Counted from the first letter of the stretch, positions 48,366-59,895 are shown. The stretch: 64,000 bases of DNA from Pseudoxanthomonas broegbernensis (GCF_014202435.1 NZ_JACHGU010000003.1:434001-498000), one strand, 5' to 3'. Program-made: numbers and translations. Notes: generated from the sequence alone by a model not told the origin.

Positions 48366-49169
48366 ATGAGCCCGACCACGCCCTTCCGGATTCCATCCCG
48401 CCTGCTGCTGCTCGCCTGCCTGTGCGCATGCGCGGCGGTCGCTCGCACCCAGGATGCGGAGATGGCGGCTTCGGAGCCGGCCGTGCAATCGCCCGGCGAA
48501 GCCCCGGCCGATGCGGTGCTGGAACCGTTCCTGGCCACCTACGATGCCTGGTATCGCGGCCGCCAGGCCGGCGACGCCAGCCTGCAGGTGAGCGAGGCCG
48601 GGGACGGCCGCTGGCGGGTGGACCTGTCCATCCGCGGCGCGCGCGGCCTGGCCGGGCTGGCCCGGCTCAACATCGAGCAGAGCACGGTGTTCGAGGACGA
48701 CGCCGGCCGGTACCGGCCGCTGAGCCAGAGCACCGTGCGCAAGGCGATGCTGCTGGACAAGCGGGTGACCGGCACCTACGACTGGGGCACGATGCAGGCG
48801 CACTGGGACGGCGACCTGAAAAAGGACCGGCGCCGCCCGCTGGCGCTGCAGCCGGGCGACATGAGCGCGCTGCTGATCAACCTGGCGGTGATCCGCGATG
48901 CCCGCGCCGGCGCCGTGCTGCATTATCGTTTCGTCGACGGCGGGCGCGTGCGCGAGCACGTCTACCACGTCGCCGCGCAACCGGAGACACTGGCCGTGGC
49001 CGACATGAGCTACGACGCGCTGCGCGTGGCCCGCACCGACCACGACGGCGACCAGACCGTGCTGTGGGTCGCCGGCGGCGTGCCCACCCCGATCCGCATC
49101 CTGCAGCGCAAGGACGGGCGGGACGAGATCGACCTGAGACTGGTGGAATACCGAGGAGCCCGAGGATGA
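48366..49169 (+). CDS. DUF3108 exported protein, first copy
   Basis: 267 residues. The signal peptide LLLLACLCACAAVA could include a lipobox (LCAC), so a lipoprotein is possible. The DUF3108 beta-rich domain (about residues 55-260) has FLATYDAWYRGRQAGDASLQVSE, STVFEDDAGRYRPLSQST, YDWGTMQAHWDGD and ALQPGDMSALLINLAVIRD, repeated closely in the next gene. The function is unknown; such proteins are thought to act in the periplasm or at the outer membrane. It follows purN by 50 bp. Confidence 0.82.
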   Translation: MSPTTPFRIPSRLLLLACLCACAAVARTQDAEMAASEPAVQSPGEAPADAVLEPFLATYDAWYRGRQAGDASLQVSEAGDGRWRVDLSIRGARGLAGLARLNIEQSTVFEDDAGRYRPLSQSTVRKAMLLDKRVTGTYDWGTMQAHWDGDLKKDRRRPLALQPGDMSALLINLAVIRDARAGAVLHYRFVDGGRVREHVYHVAAQPETLAVADMSYDALRVARTDHDGDQTVLWVAGGVPTPIRILQRKDGRDEIDLRLVEYRGARG

Positions 49170-49867
49170 GCAACCGCACCCCTTCCCTCCGCCGCAGCCT
49201 GGTGCCGGCCTGCCTGGCGGCGTGGCTGCTGCTGGCCGCCGCGTCCGTGCAGGCCGCCGCGCTGGCGCCGTTCGACGCGCGCTACCAGGCCAGCTACATG
49301 GGCATGCAGGCCAACGGCCGCATGACCCTGGCCCGCGAGGACGGGAACTGGAAGTACCAGCTCAACGTCCGCAACCAGCTCGCCGACCTGACCCAGACCA
49401 CCGTGTTCGACGAGCACCAGGGCCGGCTGCGCCCGCTCAGCAGCAGCGACCGCTCGGTGATGCTGATCAAGCGCCGGTCAGTGGCGGCCAACTACGACTG
49501 GTCGGCCGCGCAGGCCACCTGGAGCGGCGACGTCAAGCCCGAGCGCCGCGGCCCGGTGGCGCTGCAGCCCGGCGACATGGACGCGCTGCTGATCAACCTG
49601 GCGGTGGTCCGCGACGTGGCCGCGGGCAACCCGCTGGCCTACCGCATGGTCGACGAGGGCCGGGCCAAGGCGATGCGCTACGAGGTGGCCGGCAAGGAGC
49701 AGATCACCGTCTCCGGCAAGCAGCGGCAGGCGACCAAGGTGGTGCGGCGCGACGACAAGCGCGAGACCGTGGCCTGGATCGTCGCCGGCCTGCCGGTGCC
49801 CGCGCGCATCCTGCAGCGCGAGAACGGCCAGGACACCATCGACCTGACCCTGCAGTCGGTGAACTGA
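49166..49867 (+). CDS. DUF3108 exported protein, second copy
   Basis: 233 residues with a signal peptide cleaved near VQAAALAPF. The domain matches the preceding protein in order: FDARYQASYMGMQANGRMTLARE, TTVFDEHQGRLRPLSSSDRSVM, YDWSAAQATWSGD, ALQPGDMDALLINLAVVRD and the C-terminal PARILQRENGQDTIDL versus PIRILQRKDGRDEIDL. The pair overlap by ATGA and arose by tandem duplication. The ribosome binding site GAGGATG-type element overlaps the start region. The function is unknown. Confidence 0.82.
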   Translation: MSNRTPSLRRSLVPACLAAWLLLAAASVQAAALAPFDARYQASYMGMQANGRMTLAREDGNWKYQLNVRNQLADLTQTTVFDEHQGRLRPLSSSDRSVMLIKRRSVAANYDWSAAQATWSGDVKPERRGPVALQPGDMDALLINLAVVRDVAAGNPLAYRMVDEGRAKAMRYEVAGKEQITVSGKQRQATKVVRRDDKRETVAWIVAGLPVPARILQRENGQDTIDLTLQSVN

Positions 49868-49887
49868 ACCGCCTGCGCCCGGCGCCG

Positions 49888-50222
49888 CTACCGCGCGGGC
49901 GCGGCGGCGGGACCCGCCTCCGTGGCGTCCTCGCCGAACACGGTGCGGCAATCCACCCGGATCGCCTCGCCGCTGCGGTACCAGCGAAAGGTAGTGCACT
50001 CGCGGCTGCCTTCCCGTCGCGTCTGCGCGGTCACCGCGTACATCGCCTGCAGTATCTCGCCGCGGGCCACCGTGCCGTCCGCGTTCCAGTCCATGTCGGC
50101 GGTGGCGATGCCACGGGTGGCGGCCATGCCGGCCCAGCCGGCCCAGCCGACCGCCAGCAACGCCGCCGCCAGCAGCGCCAGCAGGACCTTCCGGCGCCGG
50201 GTCAGCCGGCCGCGCAGCAGCA

Positions 50223-50223
<1 letters not shown>
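49888..50223 (-). CDS. Small EF-hand protein downstream of murA
   Basis: 111 residues. A basic N-terminus and one hydrophobic helix (KVLLALLAAALLAVGWAGWAG, about residues 12-32) form an anchor or uncleaved signal. Residues about 45-56 form a complete EF-hand loop, D-W-N-A-D-G-T-V-A-R-G-E, with Ca-ligand positions 1, 3, 5 and 12 filled. Two Cys follow (CTTFRWY, VDCRTVFG). It probably binds Ca in the periplasm. Its ATG overlaps the murA stop by one base, so it is translationally coupled to murA. The role is unknown. Confidence 0.72.
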
Positions 50224-51798
<1,575 letters not shown>

Positions 51799-51811
51799 GG
51801 AGCGCTTGGCC

Positions 51812-51835
51812 TAGAATGAGGCGCCATAGTCTAGC
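51812..51835. promoter_or_regulatory. Divergent -10 boxes between bolA and kdsD
   Basis: TAGAAT (51812-51817, plus strand) points toward kdsD. A TAGACT-like box on the minus strand (about 51828-51833) points toward bolA-murA. The two promoters therefore overlap back to back. Confidence 0.45.
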
Positions 51836-51863
51836 GAATCCGGGGCCGCCCGGGCCGACGCGC

Positions 51864-52859
51864 ATGCCTGCTCACGTCCCCTCCGCCACCGATGCCGATT
51901 GCCTGGTCGCCAGCGGCCGGCGCGTGTTCCAGATCGAAGCGCAGGCGCTGGAGGCGGTCGGCGCGCGCGTCGGCGCGGACTTCGCCCTGGCCTGCCAGCG
52001 CATCCTGGCCTGCCGCGGGCGCGTGGTCTGCACCGGCATGGGCAAGTCCGGGCACGTGGCGCGCAAGATCGCCGCCACCCTCGCCTCCACCGGCACCCCG
52101 GCGTTCTTCGTCCACCCCGGCGAGGCCGGCCACGGCGACCTGGGCATGATCACCGACGCCGACGCGGTCCTGGCCCTGTCCTATTCGGGCGAGTCGGACG
52201 AGGTGCTGATGCTGCTGCCGGCGCTGCGCCGGCTGGGCAACATGGTGATCGCCATGACCGGCCGGCCACAGTCGACGCTGGCCCGCGAGGCCGACGTGCA
52301 CCTGGACGTCAGCGTGCCGGCCGAGGCCTGCCCGCTGCACCTGGCGCCGACCTCCAGCACCACCGCCTCGCTGGCGATGGGCGATGCGCTGGCGGTGGCA
52401 CTGCTGGAGGCGCGCGGCTTCACCGCCGACGACTTCGCCCGCTCGCACCCGGCCGGCAACCTCGGCCGCCGCCTGCTGCTGCGCATCACCGACGTGATGC
52501 ACGGCGGCCAGGACCTGCCCCAGGTCGGGGAAGACGCCAGCCTGGCCGAGGCGCTGATGGAGATGAGCCGCAAGCGCCTGGGCATGACCGCGGTGGCCGG
52601 CGCCGACGGCCGCCTGGCCGGCATCTTCACCGACGGCGACCTGCGCCGCGCGCTGGACCGCGGCATCGACGTGCGCCAGGCCGGCATCGCCCAGCTCATG
52701 ACCCGCAACCCGCGCACCGTCGACGCCGGGCAGATGGCCGCCGAGGCCGCGCACCTGATGGAGCGCCACCAGATCAACGGCCTGATCGTGGTCGACGCCG
52801 ACGGCCGCGCGGTCGGCGCGCTCAACATTCACGACCTGTTGCGCGCGCGCGTGGTTTAA
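51864..52859 (+). CDS. kdsD: Arabinose-5-phosphate isomerase KdsD
   Basis: 331 residues from the ATG at 51864; an upstream ATG at 51816 lies in the -10 box. The N-terminal SIS domain contains VVCTGMGKSGHVARKIAATLASTGTPAFF and LSYSGESDE, and the catalytic His-bearing HPGEAGHGDLG. Two CBS domains follow (about residues 205-330; TDVMHGG, TRNPRTVDAG). It makes arabinose-5-phosphate, the first precursor of Kdo. It opens the Kdo/Lpt operon and is followed 7 bp later by kdsC. Confidence 0.95.
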   Translation: MPAHVPSATDADCLVASGRRVFQIEAQALEAVGARVGADFALACQRILACRGRVVCTGMGKSGHVARKIAATLASTGTPAFFVHPGEAGHGDLGMITDADAVLALSYSGESDEVLMLLPALRRLGNMVIAMTGRPQSTLAREADVHLDVSVPAEACPLHLAPTSSTTASLAMGDALAVALLEARGFTADDFARSHPAGNLGRRLLLRITDVMHGGQDLPQVGEDASLAEALMEMSRKRLGMTAVAGADGRLAGIFTDGDLRRALDRGIDVRQAGIAQLMTRNPRTVDAGQMAAEAAHLMERHQINGLIVVDADGRAVGALNIHDLLRARVV

Positions 52860-52866
52860 CCCCCCA

Positions 52867-53451
52867 ATGCCCCAAGAGCCCTTCGTGCCCTACGATCCCC
52901 TCGCCAGCGTCACCCCCGACATCCACAAGCGCGCCGGCCGCATCGGCCTGGTCTGCCTGGACGTGGACGGGACCCTTACCGACGGCCGCCTGTACTTCGA
53001 CAGCGCCGGCAACGAACTGAAGTCCTTCAGCGTGCTCGACGGCCAGGGCCTGACCCAGTTGCTGCGGTTCGGATTCCACGTGGCGCTGATCACCGCCCGT
53101 CCCAGCCTGGTGGCGCAGAAGCGCGGCGCCGACCTGGGCCTGGAGACTCACATCGGCGTGCTCGACAAGCTCGCCTGCATGGACGATCTGATCGAACGCC
53201 ACGGCCTGTCGCGCGAACGCACCTGCTTCGTCGGCGACGACCTGCCGGACCTGGACTGCCTGCGCGAGGCCGGCCTGGCGGTGGCGCCGGCCAACGCGCA
53301 CCCGTGGATCGCCGAGATCGTGCACTGGCGCACCCGCGCGCGCGCCGGCGAAGGCGCGGTGCGCGAGGTCTGCGACGTGCTGCTGGCCGCGCAGGGCCAC
53401 GTGCCGGCCATCCTCGCCGGCCATGGCTCGCGCGACGGACGGCGTGCATGA
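52867..53451 (+). CDS. kdsC: Kdo-8-phosphate phosphatase KdsC
   Basis: 194 residues. It is a HAD-superfamily C0 phosphatase with the nucleophile motif LDVDGTLTDG, then ALITARPS (motif II), the Lys in VLDKLACMDDLI and VGDDLPDLDCLREAGLAVAPANA (motif III/IV). It dephosphorylates Kdo-8-phosphate to Kdo. The stop overlaps the lptC start by ATGA. Confidence 0.95.
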   Translation: MPQEPFVPYDPLASVTPDIHKRAGRIGLVCLDVDGTLTDGRLYFDSAGNELKSFSVLDGQGLTQLLRFGFHVALITARPSLVAQKRGADLGLETHIGVLDKLACMDDLIERHGLSRERTCFVGDDLPDLDCLREAGLAVAPANAHPWIAEIVHWRTRARAGEGAVREVCDVLLAAQGHVPAILAGHGSRDGRRA

Positions 53452-54008
53452 GCTGGCGCACCGGCCTCGGCCTGGCGCTGCTGGTGGCCGCCATCGTCAG
53501 CGGCTGGTCGGCCTGGCGCATGCGCGACCGCAGCGCGCCGGCCGCGGCGCAGGCCCAGCGCTCCGACTACGTGCTGCGCGACTTCGAGCTGGTGGCACTG
53601 GGCAAGGACGGCGCCGAGTCGCTGCGGCTGCGGGCGCCGCAACTGCAGCGCAGCCGCGACGACGAGAGCCTGGACATCGACGCGCCGGTGTTCCTGATCC
53701 CCGCGGCGCAGGGACCGTGGAGGGTGCGCGCCGACCGCGGCTGGGTGAGCCCCGACGGCGACCTGGCCCGGCTGGAAGGCGACGTGTCCGGCCACAGCGA
53801 CCCGGCCGAAGGCCCGCCCACCACCTTCCGCACCACCCGCCTGGAACTGCTGCCGGACCAGGACCTGGTCCGCACCGGCGCGCCGGTCACCCTGACCCGG
53901 CCCGGTATCATGCAGACCGGCACGGGGCTGGAAGCCAACCTCAAGACCCGCCAGTACCGACTTCTTTCGCAGGTCAGGACCCGCTATGAACCTTCCGTGC
54001 GCCGCTAG
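53448..54008 (+). CDS. lptC: LPS export protein LptC
   Basis: 186 residues. One N-terminal membrane anchor (GLGLALLVAAIVSGWSAW) precedes a periplasmic beta-jellyroll ([80 protein letters not shown]). It links the inner-membrane LptBFG complex to LptA in LPS transport. It overlaps kdsC by 4 bases and lptA by 23. Confidence 0.92.
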   Translation: MSWRTGLGLALLVAAIVSGWSAWRMRDRSAPAAAQAQRSDYVLRDFELVALGKDGAESLRLRAPQLQRSRDDESLDIDAPVFLIPAAQGPWRVRADRGWVSPDGDLARLEGDVSGHSDPAEGPPTTFRTTRLELLPDQDLVRTGAPVTLTRPGIMQTGTGLEANLKTRQYRLLSQVRTRYEPSVRR

Positions 54009-54608
54009 TCCCCGGCCCCGTCGCGCGTGCACCAAGCGCGCCGCCGGCCTACCGGGCGCTGCCTTGCCGAATGCGCTCCTGCCGGGCGCGCTCGCGCTGG
54101 GCGTGCTGCTGCTCGGCGCGCTCGCACCGGCGCCGCCGGCCCAGGCCAAGTCCTCCGACCGCAACCAGCCGATGACCCTGGACTCGGACAACTCCGACTG
54201 CAGCCAGCTTGCCGACGCCAATTCGCGCTGCGTGTTCACCGGCGGCGTGGTGATCGTCCAGGGCACCCTGGACATCCGCGCCGAGCGCGCCGAGATCCTG
54301 CAGCGCAGCGGCGAGACCGAGCAGGTCATCCTGACCGGCAAGCAGGCCAGCATGAAGCAGGAGATGGACGACGGCACCACCATGAACGCGCGCGCCGACC
54401 GCATCGTCTACGAGCCGAAGAAGGAAACCCTGACCCTGACCGGCAACTACCAGGTCGATTCGCCGCGCGGCAGCAACAGCGGCCAGCGCATGGTCTACGA
54501 CATGGCCAGCGGGCAGATGCGCAGCGGCGGCGACGGCAGCCGGGTGCGCACCGTGATCCAGCCGCGGCAGCCGGCCGCCACGCCGGACGCGCCCGGGAGC
54601 GGCGGCTG

Positions 54609-54609
<1 letters not shown>
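53986..54609 (+). CDS. lptA: LPS periplasmic bridge protein LptA
   Basis: 207 residues. An Arg-rich N-terminus and hydrophobic region (about residues 30-50, cleavage near PPAQAKS) form a signal peptide that is longer than usual. The OstA-type jellyroll follows: [66 protein letters not shown] and the C-terminal [17 protein letters not shown]. It polymerises into the periplasmic LPS bridge. It shares its stop and start bases with lptB. Confidence 0.92.
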
Positions 54610-55328
<719 letters not shown>

Positions 55329-55387
55329 GCACCCGCCCAGGAACCGCCCCCGGCCGGCAGCCCCGCCGCCCCACACCTGGCAGGGAC

Positions 55388-56818
55388 ATGAAGGCACGGC
55401 TGCAGACATCGCTGGGACAGCACCTGGTCATGACGCCGCAGTTGCGCCAGGCCATCCGCCTGCTGCAGATGTCCTCGCTCGAACTGCAGGCCGAGGTCGC
55501 CGAAGCCATCGAGACCAACCCGCTGCTGGAGTGGACCGACGAGGCCCAGCACGAGCCGGTCGCCGGCGACCCGGGCGACGCGCAATCGCCTTCCGATACG
55601 GACGCGGACGCGTCCTCGGCGCCGGGCGACGCCGCCGACGACGGCGACTGGTCCAGCGACGAGCCGGCCTGGGCCGGCGGCGGCTTCGACGACGAGGACG
55701 GCGACGGCGCCGCCGAGCGCATGAGCGAGCCGGAAGACCTGTCCAGCCACCTGCTCTGGCAACTGCACCTGTCCCACCTGTCCGGGCGCGACCGCCACAT
55801 CGGCGCGGCGCTGATCGACTCGCTGGACGAGGACGGCTACCTGCGCGAGCCACTGGCGGCCATCGCCCAGGCCCTGCTGCCGGAAGTGCATGCCGGCGAG
55901 GACGAGATCCTGGCCGTGCTGCACCAGGTGCAGCGCTTCGATCCGGTCGGCGTGGCCGCGCGCAGCCTGGCCGAATGCCTGCGCCTGCAACTGGATGCGC
56001 TGGCCGGCGACACCCCCAGCCTCGAACTGGCGCGGCGCATCGTCGACGGCCCGCTGGAACGGCTGCCGCGCAGCGGCATCGACGGCATCGCCCACGAGCT
56101 GCGCTGCGCGCCGGCCGAGGTCGAGCAGGCCGTGCACCTGGTGCGCTCGCTGGACCCGCGCCCGGGCAAGCAACTGGCCGGACTGGACCACGACAGCTAC
56201 GTGGTGCCCGACTGCGTGATCTGGCGCCAGCGCGGGATGTGGAAGGTGGCGCTGTCGCGGCAGGCGCTGCCGCGGGTGTCCATCCATCGCGGCTACGAGC
56301 AGATGATCCGCCGCTGCGGCGAGGGCGATGCCGGCTACCTGCGCACCCAGTTGCAGGAGGCGCGCTGGCTGCTCAAGAGCCTGGAGGCCCGCGGCGACAC
56401 CCTGCTCAAGGTGATGCGCTGCCTGCTGCGGCAGCAGGCAGCGTTCCTGGAGTTCGGCGAACAGGCGCTGCGGCCGCTGACCCTGCGCGAGATCGCCGGC
56501 GAGGTCGGCGTGCACGAATCCACCGTCTCGCGCGCCATCGCCCGCAAGTACGTGCGCACCCCGCGCGGCACCCTGCCGCTGAAGGCCTTCTTCGCCTCGG
56601 GCATCGACACCGAGGGCGGCGGCGAGGCTTCCAGCACCGCCATCCAGGCCATGATCCGCCGTCTCATCGATGACGAGAACCCGCGCAAGCCCTTGTCTGA
56701 CGCCAAGCTGGCCGACGTGCTCAAGGAAGACGGCATACCGGTGGCGCGGCGCACGGTGGCGAAGTATCGTGAAGCCATGAACATTCCGGCTTCGCACGAT
56801 CGGGTCCGCATTGGCTGA
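55388..56818 (+). CDS. rpoN: RNA polymerase sigma-54 factor RpoN
   Basis: 476 residues. Region I is QTSLGQHLVMTPQLRQAIRLLQMSSLELQAEV, followed by an acidic region II (about residues 55-115), the core-binding domain (DRHIGAALIDSLDEDGYLREPL; RFDPVGVAARSLAECL) and the C-terminal HTH and RpoN box (EIAGEVGVHESTVSRAIARKYVRTPRGTLPLKAFFASG; ARRTVAKYREAMNI). It directs activator-dependent transcription. It precedes hpf and the regulatory PTS genes, the usual rpoN neighbourhood. Confidence 0.97.
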   Translation: MKARLQTSLGQHLVMTPQLRQAIRLLQMSSLELQAEVAEAIETNPLLEWTDEAQHEPVAGDPGDAQSPSDTDADASSAPGDAADDGDWSSDEPAWAGGGFDDEDGDGAAERMSEPEDLSSHLLWQLHLSHLSGRDRHIGAALIDSLDEDGYLREPLAAIAQALLPEVHAGEDEILAVLHQVQRFDPVGVAARSLAECLRLQLDALAGDTPSLELARRIVDGPLERLPRSGIDGIAHELRCAPAEVEQAVHLVRSLDPRPGKQLAGLDHDSYVVPDCVIWRQRGMWKVALSRQALPRVSIHRGYEQMIRRCGEGDAGYLRTQLQEARWLLKSLEARGDTLLKVMRCLLRQQAAFLEFGEQALRPLTLREIAGEVGVHESTVSRAIARKYVRTPRGTLPLKAFFASGIDTEGGGEASSTAIQAMIRRLIDDENPRKPLSDAKLADVLKEDGIPVARRTVAKYREAMNIPASHDRVRIG

Positions 56819-56875
56819 GAACGCGGCATCCGCATCGCACGGGGCCGCCCACGCGGCAGACCCAGGAGGTTCACG

Positions 56876-57190
56876 ATGCGCATCGAAACGTACGGCCAGC
56901 AGCTCGAGGTCACCCCGGCCCTGAACGAGTACGTGCAGAGCAAGCTGCAACGCCTCGACCGCCATTTCGACCAGCCCATCGAGGTGCGCGTGCAGTTGGG
57001 GCTGCGCAAGCCCGCCCACCACGCCGCGGCCGACCTGATCGTCCCCGGCAAGACCCTGCATGCCGACGCCGACGGCGAGAACATGTACGCGGCCATCGAC
57101 CTGCTGGCCGACAAGCTCGACCGCCTGGTCGTCAAGCACAAGGAAAAGCAGCAGCAGTACACCGCCCGGGTGGTGCCCGACACCCTCTAG
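56876..57190 (+). CDS. hpf: Ribosome hibernation promoting factor, short form
   Basis: 104 residues. The HPF/YfiA beta-alpha-beta-beta-beta-alpha fold is clear: [35 protein letters not shown], then [39 protein letters not shown]. It lacks the C-terminal dimerisation domain of long HPF. It would promote 100S ribosome dimers in stationary phase. It has an AGGAGG ribosome binding site, perfectly spaced, and follows rpoN. Confidence 0.92.
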   Translation: MRIETYGQQLEVTPALNEYVQSKLQRLDRHFDQPIEVRVQLGLRKPAHHAAADLIVPGKTLHADADGENMYAAIDLLADKLDRLVVKHKEKQQQYTARVVPDTL

Positions 57191-57272
57191 AACCGGGCGC
57201 CGTGGCCGGCGGCGCCCATGCGCCGCCGGTTTGGGCGACAATCGTGCGACTCCGCCGCCGAGACCGGGTCGC

Positions 57273-58226
57273 ATGAGAAACGCCAGCATCACCGCCCGCG
57301 AGCTGTTCGACCAGCAGCAGGAAAGGCTGTGCCTGCGCTGGCTGGCCGGGCAGAAGGGCGAGCACCGCGAGATCGAGTCCGGCCAGACCAACGCCCGCCG
57401 CCCCTCGCTGGCCGGCTACCTCAATGCGGTCTATCCCAACAAGGTGCAGATCCTGGGCAGCGAGGAGCTGACCTGGCTGGACTCGCTGGACTCGCGCCAG
57501 CGCTGGGAGACGATCGAGAAGATCGTCCAGTTCCGCCCGCTGGCGCTGGTGATCAGCAAGAACCAGTCCTGCCCCGAGGACCTGCGCGCGGCGGCCGAGG
57601 AGTCGGACACCCCGCTGTGGATCTCGCCCAAGCGCGGCCATGAGCTGCTCAACCACCTCTCCTACCACCTGGCCCGCACCCTCGCCCCGCGCGTCACCCT
57701 GCACGGGGTGTTCATGGAGATCTACTCCATCGGCGTGCTGATCACCGGCGAGGCGGGATCGGGCAAGAGCGAACTGGCCCTGGAACTGCTCAGCCGCGGC
57801 CACCGCCTGGTCGCCGACGATGCCCCTGAGTTCACCCAGATCGCCCCGGACGTGCTCGACGGCACCTGCCCGGAACTGCTGCAGGACCTGCTGGAAGTGC
57901 GCGGCCTGGGCGTGCTGAACGTGCGCGAGATGTTCGGCGACACCGCGGTGAAGAAGAACAAGTACCTGCGCCTGATCGTGCACCTGACCCGGCCGATGAC
58001 CGAGCCCAACCCGCACGGCTACGAGCGCCTGACCGGCGACTCGGGCACCCGCCACGTGCTCGACCTGGACGTGCCGCTGATCACCCTGCCGGTGATGCCC
58101 GGCCGCAACCTGGCGGTGCTGACCGAGGCCGCCACCCGCCTGCACATCCTGCGCACCAAGGGCATCGACCCGGCGGCCATCTTCATCGCCCGGCACAACA
58201 ACCTGCTCGAGCGGCGCGGGGCATGA
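57273..58226 (+). CDS. hprK: HPr kinase/phosphorylase HprK
   Basis: 317 residues. The N-terminal domain includes [22 protein letters not shown]. The C-terminal kinase domain has Walker A GEAGSGKS (159-166, Lys165), [12 protein letters not shown] and the signature [15 protein letters not shown], with the C-terminal [16 protein letters not shown]. It phosphorylates HPr on Ser46 and dephosphorylates it, coupling metabolism to gene control. It occupies the place between hpf and rapZ where enterobacteria have ptsN. It overlaps rapZ by ATGA. No own promoter is obvious. Confidence 0.95.
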   Translation: MRNASITARELFDQQQERLCLRWLAGQKGEHREIESGQTNARRPSLAGYLNAVYPNKVQILGSEELTWLDSLDSRQRWETIEKIVQFRPLALVISKNQSCPEDLRAAAEESDTPLWISPKRGHELLNHLSYHLARTLAPRVTLHGVFMEIYSIGVLITGEAGSGKSELALELLSRGHRLVADDAPEFTQIAPDVLDGTCPELLQDLLEVRGLGVLNVREMFGDTAVKKNKYLRLIVHLTRPMTEPNPHGYERLTGDSGTRHVLDLDVPLITLPVMPGRNLAVLTEAATRLHILRTKGIDPAAIFIARHNNLLERRGA

Positions 58227-59095
58227 ACGCGTCCAAGCCAACCCTGGTGATCGTCAGCGGCCTGTCCGGGTCGGGCAAGTCGGTGGCGCTGAAGACCTTC
58301 GAGGACCTGGACTACTACTGCGTCGACAACCTGCCGGTGGAACTGCTGCCGGCCTTCGTGCGCAGCCTGATCCGCGACGACGGCCTGCCCGAGCGCATCG
58401 CGGTGGGCATCGACGTGCGCAGCCGGCACAGCGACCTGAGCCGGCTGGCCGAGTGGCGCGCGCTGGCCTCCACCCTGGGCGCGGACGCGCGCCTGCTGTT
58501 CTTCGAGGCCGACGACCAGATCCTGCTGCGGCGCTACGCCGACACCCGCCGCCGGCACCCGCTCAGCCGCCTGGGCCTGTCGCTGCCGCAGGCCATCGCC
58601 CGCGAGCGCCAGGTCACCCGGCCGCTGCGCGAGGAGGCCGACGCGGTGATCGACACCAGCGAACTCAACGTGCACCAGTTGCGGCGCCAGGTCATCACCG
58701 GCTTCGCCCTGGAGCACAGCCCGGGGCTGTCGCTGCTGTTCGAGTCCTTCGCCTACCGCCGCGGCGTGCCCGAGGAGGCCGACTTCGTGTTCGATGCGCG
58801 GGTACTGCCCAACCCGCACTGGGACCCGGAACTGCGTCCGCTGACCGGGCGCGACGCCCGGGTCCGCGACTACCTGGACGCGCAGCCGGAGGTGGAGGCC
58901 TACGCCGGCCAGGTCGCCGCCTTCCTCGACACCTGGCTGCCGAAGCTGCGCACCGACACCCGCGCCTACGTCACCGTGGCCTTCGGTTGCACCGGCGGCA
59001 AGCACCGCTCGGTCTACCTGGCCGAACGGCTGGCGGCCCACGCCCGCGAACAGGGCTGGGACGAGGTGGCCACCTACCACCGCGAGCAGGACTGA
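58223..59095 (+). CDS. rapZ: RNase adapter / nucleotide-binding protein RapZ
   Basis: 290 residues. The N-terminal P-loop is [30 protein letters not shown]. The C-terminal domain contains [24 protein letters not shown] and HREQ near the end, typical of RapZ/YvcJ. In E. coli RapZ directs RNase E to the sRNA GlmZ and controls glucosamine-6-phosphate synthesis. Whether the same target exists here is unknown. It is translationally coupled to hprK. Confidence 0.95.
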   Translation: MNASKPTLVIVSGLSGSGKSVALKTFEDLDYYCVDNLPVELLPAFVRSLIRDDGLPERIAVGIDVRSRHSDLSRLAEWRALASTLGADARLLFFEADDQILLRRYADTRRRHPLSRLGLSLPQAIARERQVTRPLREEADAVIDTSELNVHQLRRQVITGFALEHSPGLSLLFESFAYRRGVPEEADFVFDARVLPNPHWDPELRPLTGRDARVRDYLDAQPEVEAYAGQVAAFLDTWLPKLRTDTRAYVTVAFGCTGGKHRSVYLAERLAAHAREQGWDEVATYHREQD

Positions 59096-59204
59096 CCCGC
59101 CCCTCGCGGGGAAGCGGGTACCGCCCGGCGAGCCCGTCCCGGGACATCCGCGGCCGCCGGCAACAAAGTGGCCGACACCCACTGACGGCGGTCATAGCGC
59201 TCTG

Positions 59205-59217
59205 TTAACTTCTCACC
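59205..59217 (+). promoter_or_regulatory. Candidate promoter giving a leaderless EIIA transcript
   Basis: TTAACT (59205-59210) lies 17 bases after CTGACG (59182-59187). The start ATG of the EIIA gene is only seven bases further, where transcription would begin. There is no Shine-Dalgarno sequence. The match to consensus is modest, so this is tentative. Confidence 0.3.
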
Positions 59218-59610
59218 ATGGCCTGTGGCATTCTCCTCATCACCCATCCCGGCGTCGGCAGTGCGCTGCTGGCGGTGGCGACCGCCCTGCTGCGCAACCT
59301 GCCGCTGCGGGTGGAAGCCTTCGACGTGCCGTTCGACGCCGACCTGGAGCAGTTGCTTCCCCAGGCTTCGGCGGCCTTGCGCCGGGTCGATGGCGGCGAA
59401 GGCGTGCTGGTGCTGACCGACCTCTATGGCGCCAGTCCGAGCAACCTGGCCCAGCGCCTGGCCCGGCTGGGCACGCCGGTGCGCAGGGTCTCGGCGCTGA
59501 GCCTGCCGATGCTGCTGCGGGTGCTGAACTACCCGGAACAGGGACTGGACGAACTGCCCGCCACCGCCGCGGCGGGCACGCGCAACGGAGCGATCATCGA
59601 CGATGCTTGA
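59218..59610 (+). CDS. PTS EIIA component, mannose/fructose type
   Basis: 130 residues. The EIIA-Man fold begins GILLITHPGVGSALLAVA with the phosphorylation site His10, and contains EGVLVLTDLYGASPSNLAQRLA. No EIIB, EIIC or EIID is encoded nearby, so it is probably a regulatory phosphoacceptor in a PTS that does not transport sugar. Its last eight bases overlap the HPr start. No ribosome binding site is visible. In xanthomonads this gene lies between rapZ and ptsH. Confidence 0.9.
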   Translation: MACGILLITHPGVGSALLAVATALLRNLPLRVEAFDVPFDADLEQLLPQASAALRRVDGGEGVLVLTDLYGASPSNLAQRLARLGTPVRRVSALSLPMLLRVLNYPEQGLDELPATAAAGTRNGAIIDDA

Positions 59611-59871
59611 ACGAGAACTCACCGTCTCCAACCGCCTGGGCCTGCATGCCCGGGCCACCGCCAAGCTGGTGCAGGCGCTGGCGCCGTTCCGCTGCACGGT
59701 CACCCTGCAGGCGAAGGGCCGTGAGGTCAACGCCAAGAGCATCATGGGCGTGATGCTGCTGGCCGCCGGCCAGGGCACGCCGGCACGGTCCGCGCCGATG
59801 GCGAGGACGAGGCCACGGCGATGGATACGCTGGCGGCGCTGTTCGAACGCCGCTTCGACGAGGACGCATGA
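59603..59871 (+). pseudogene. ptsH: HPr phosphocarrier gene with one-base frameshift
   Basis: Up to codon 59 the frame encodes HPr exactly: ERELTVSNRLGLHARATAKL with phospho-His15, and NAKSIMGVMLLAAGQGT with regulatory Ser46 and the HprK-recognition segment. Around 59780-59785 one base appears to be missing. In the +2 frame the sequence continues as TVRADGEDEATAMDTLAALF and ends at TGA 59869-59871, giving an 89-residue HPr if one base is restored. In frame 0 the sequence instead reads unlike HPr and runs without a stop into ptsI. It may be a sequencing or assembly error or a real mutation. A loss of functional HPr would disable the downstream PTS. Confidence 0.8.
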
Positions 59872-59895
59872 GCCCGTCCGGGCCGGCCGGCTCCC

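Noticed and set aside
51816-51863. Upstream ATG for kdsD
   Set aside because: It lies within the TAGAAT box and adds residues not seen in the family; the ATG at 51864 begins the protein.
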